NCBI GenBank assembly: GCA_038147495.1
Contig: JAYQTT010000023.1
Coordinates: 1 to 33,959, forward strand
From: MED-G116 sp038147495
Lineage (GTDB): Bacteria; Pseudomonadota; Alphaproteobacteria; Puniceispirillales; Puniceispirillaceae
Length of the DNA: 33,959 bases
Direction of reading: 5' to 3'
Shown here piece by piece: positions 32,957 to 33,959 of the stretch. The notes below the pieces were generated by a model, which was given only the letters and a program-made list of their open reading frames with translations, made no database searches and was not told where the DNA came from. The stretch's first letter is position 1; every line of letters begins with the position of its first letter. Made by a program: the position numbers and the translations under genes.

Positions 32957-33856
32957 TCAGCCTGACGCCGGCAACGCGTTCAGATGCGCCAGCAAATCCA
33001 AATCACGCGTGCCGCGGCTTTTGGCGATGATTGTTTGCGCGGTCTTGCTGGCATTTTGCGCTGCCTCAAGAAGCGGGCGGTCATGTGCGACAAGTCCAGC
33101 CAGAATGGCTGTCAGCAAATCGCCACCGCCGGGCAAATTGCGGACAAGCTCCGGCCCGGCAGCGCTGATGTCGGGTGAATTGATATTGGTCAAACTGGCG
33201 GCGGTCGAACTGGCAGCGGTCTCTTCCGCGTGGGGTGGAAGCCAGATTGTTTCTTCATCGCGCGCGATAACCATATCACCGATACTGTCTGCGGCCTGCC
33301 CGGGAACCGCGGTGGCGACAACAGCGCGCAATCTTGGGTGACAGGCAAGAAGATGACGTCCGGCGGCATCGGCGCTCTCATAATCGCTGACCTCGATCCC
33401 GGACAGATGTGCAAGTTCAAAACGGTTTGGCGTGGTGACGCTGGCCAACGGCAGAAGCCTGTCTCTCATGCCGGTGGCGATATCCGGCGTTACATAGAGG
33501 TAGCCCGCATCGCCGATAACCGGATCAAGAATATATATGCCGTCGGCGTTAACCTCGTGCCATTTTGTAATCAGATTATGTATCGGGGCAATCTGCTCGG
33601 CATTGCCAAGATATCCGGTCATTGTCAGGCTGATGTCTGCAAGTGCGTTAAAGGCAATTAATCCATCAAGAAGCTGTTCAAACGCGTCTGCGCTGATCGA
33701 GCCGCCATATTTATCACCATAGCCCGGATGGGCAGCCAATTTGACCGTATCGACAAGGATTGGATGATGGCCCATCGCCGTTAGAACTGGTGCCGCAACG
33801 CTGTTTCCAACAAAACCGAGGGCGACCGAGGACTGAATGGACAAAATTTTTCTCAT
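32957..33856 (-). CDS. pdxY: Pyridoxal kinase, PdxY-like
   Basis: Ribokinase-fold enzyme that phosphorylates pyridoxal in the PLP salvage pathway. The 299 residues have ILSIQSSVALGFVGNSVAAP at the start, visible from SSVALGFVGNS, then HPGYGDKYGG, the flexible substrate-covering loop, and MTGYLGN. YILDPVIGDAGYLYV, VTTPNRFELAHLSGIEV and LPGGGDLLTAILAGL with the catalytic Asp near the end follow. SSxxxGxVGN plus DPVxGD is diagnostic of pyridoxal kinases. The ATG giving MRKILSIQ was chosen because homology begins there; 12 further in-frame codons lie upstream. The ribosome binding site is weak. It converges on asd with a 34-bp gap. The last 100 bases of the window hold nothing else recognisable. 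Confidence 0.85.
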   Translation of the reverse strand: MRKILSIQSSVALGFVGNSVAAPVLTAMGHHPILVDTVKLAAHPGYGDKYGGSISADAFEQLLDGLIAFNALADISLTMTGYLGNAEQIAPIHNLITKWHEVNADGIYILDPVIGDAGYLYVTPDIATGMRDRLLPLASVTTPNRFELAHLSGIEVSDYESADAAGRHLLACHPRLRAVVATAVPGQAADSIGDMVIARDEETIWLPPHAEETAASSTAASLTNINSPDISAAGPELVRNLPGGGDLLTAILAGLVAHDRPLLEAAQNASKTAQTIIAKSRGTRDLDLLAHLNALPASG

Positions 33857-33959
33857 AAGGCGATTAGTGCCGTTAAACGGATAAAAAGGCAATTTGAAAT
33901 CTTCGTCTTTTCCATCATGACAAATTACCGCGCTTCGGTGTTTCGCATTGACTAACTCA

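Noticed and set aside
1..33959. CRISPR arrays, transposases, integrases or phage genes
   Set aside because: No spaced direct-repeat array and no such protein in any frame; the window is ordinary chromosomal gene order.

Overview
The window is about 34 kb of chromosomal housekeeping DNA from a Gram-negative alphaproteobacterium. The evidence is its gene neighbourhoods: ffh-rpsP-rimM-trmD-rplS-leuC-leuD-leuB-asd, dapF-mtaB-ftsY, ftsK-lolA-xthA, and a thioredoxin/CnoX - LON domain - Trm112-like - DUF971 run facing ubiH. Moderate GC content, the Ala/Glu-rich S16 tail and one exported protein with a late 'LAAC-GG' motif are compatible with a marine SAR116-like lineage. That finer placement is inference only. 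I see no phage, transposase, CRISPR array or plasmid function.

Layout. 1-4.3 kb holds sugar-nucleotide and LPS/capsule precursor genes: galU-pgm on the minus strand, and gmhA plus a broken UDP-glucose dehydrogenase gene on the plus strand. 4.4-8.2 kb is the accessory stretch: a putative 2OG-Fe(II) oxygenase, a P-loop/sulfotransferase-like protein facing it, tRNA-Gly(GCC) with a recognisable promoter, an unknown four-helix membrane protein and a short exported propeller-like protein. 8.2-10.4 kb is a WbpE-like aminotransferase and a Gfo/Idh/MocA dehydrogenase (amino-sugar synthesis). 10.6-13.5 kb covers quality control: a Pro-tRNA editing enzyme, CnoX/YbbN, a LON-domain protein, Trm112-like and DUF971. 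13.5-15.3 kb is ubiH and gmhB on the minus strand. 15.5-23.7 kb is a plus-strand run of a DapC-like aminotransferase, ftsK, lolA, xthA, dapF, mtaB and ftsY, met tail-to-tail by a YdcF-like gene. 24.7-32.9 kb runs from ffh through the ribosomal/tRNA-modification genes to leuCDB and asd. A minus-strand pdxY-like kinase gene ends the window.

How the genes work together. gmhA and gmhB supply two steps of ADP-heptose synthesis, while galU, pgm and ugd supply hexose-phosphate and UDP-sugar precursors. dapC, dapF and asd all serve lysine/diaminopimelate synthesis. ffh and ftsY are the two halves of the SRP targeting pathway. leuC, leuD and leuB cover leucine synthesis after isopropylmalate synthase.

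Sequence quality is the most striking property. Seven genes (ugd, ubiH, dapF, rpsP, rimM, leuC, asd) are interrupted by one-base indels, nearly all losses in short runs of identical bases. Adding the missing bases back restores family-typical lengths and motifs in every case. Several of these genes are normally essential, so assembly or read error is much more likely than decay. The indels are concentrated at about 3.3-4.3 kb and 26.4-26.8 kb. I did not find a convincing new biological system; the best leads are the oxygenase/sulfotransferase-like pair, the promoter-embedded inverted repeat ahead of gmhA, and the truncated exported protein beside the unknown membrane protein.
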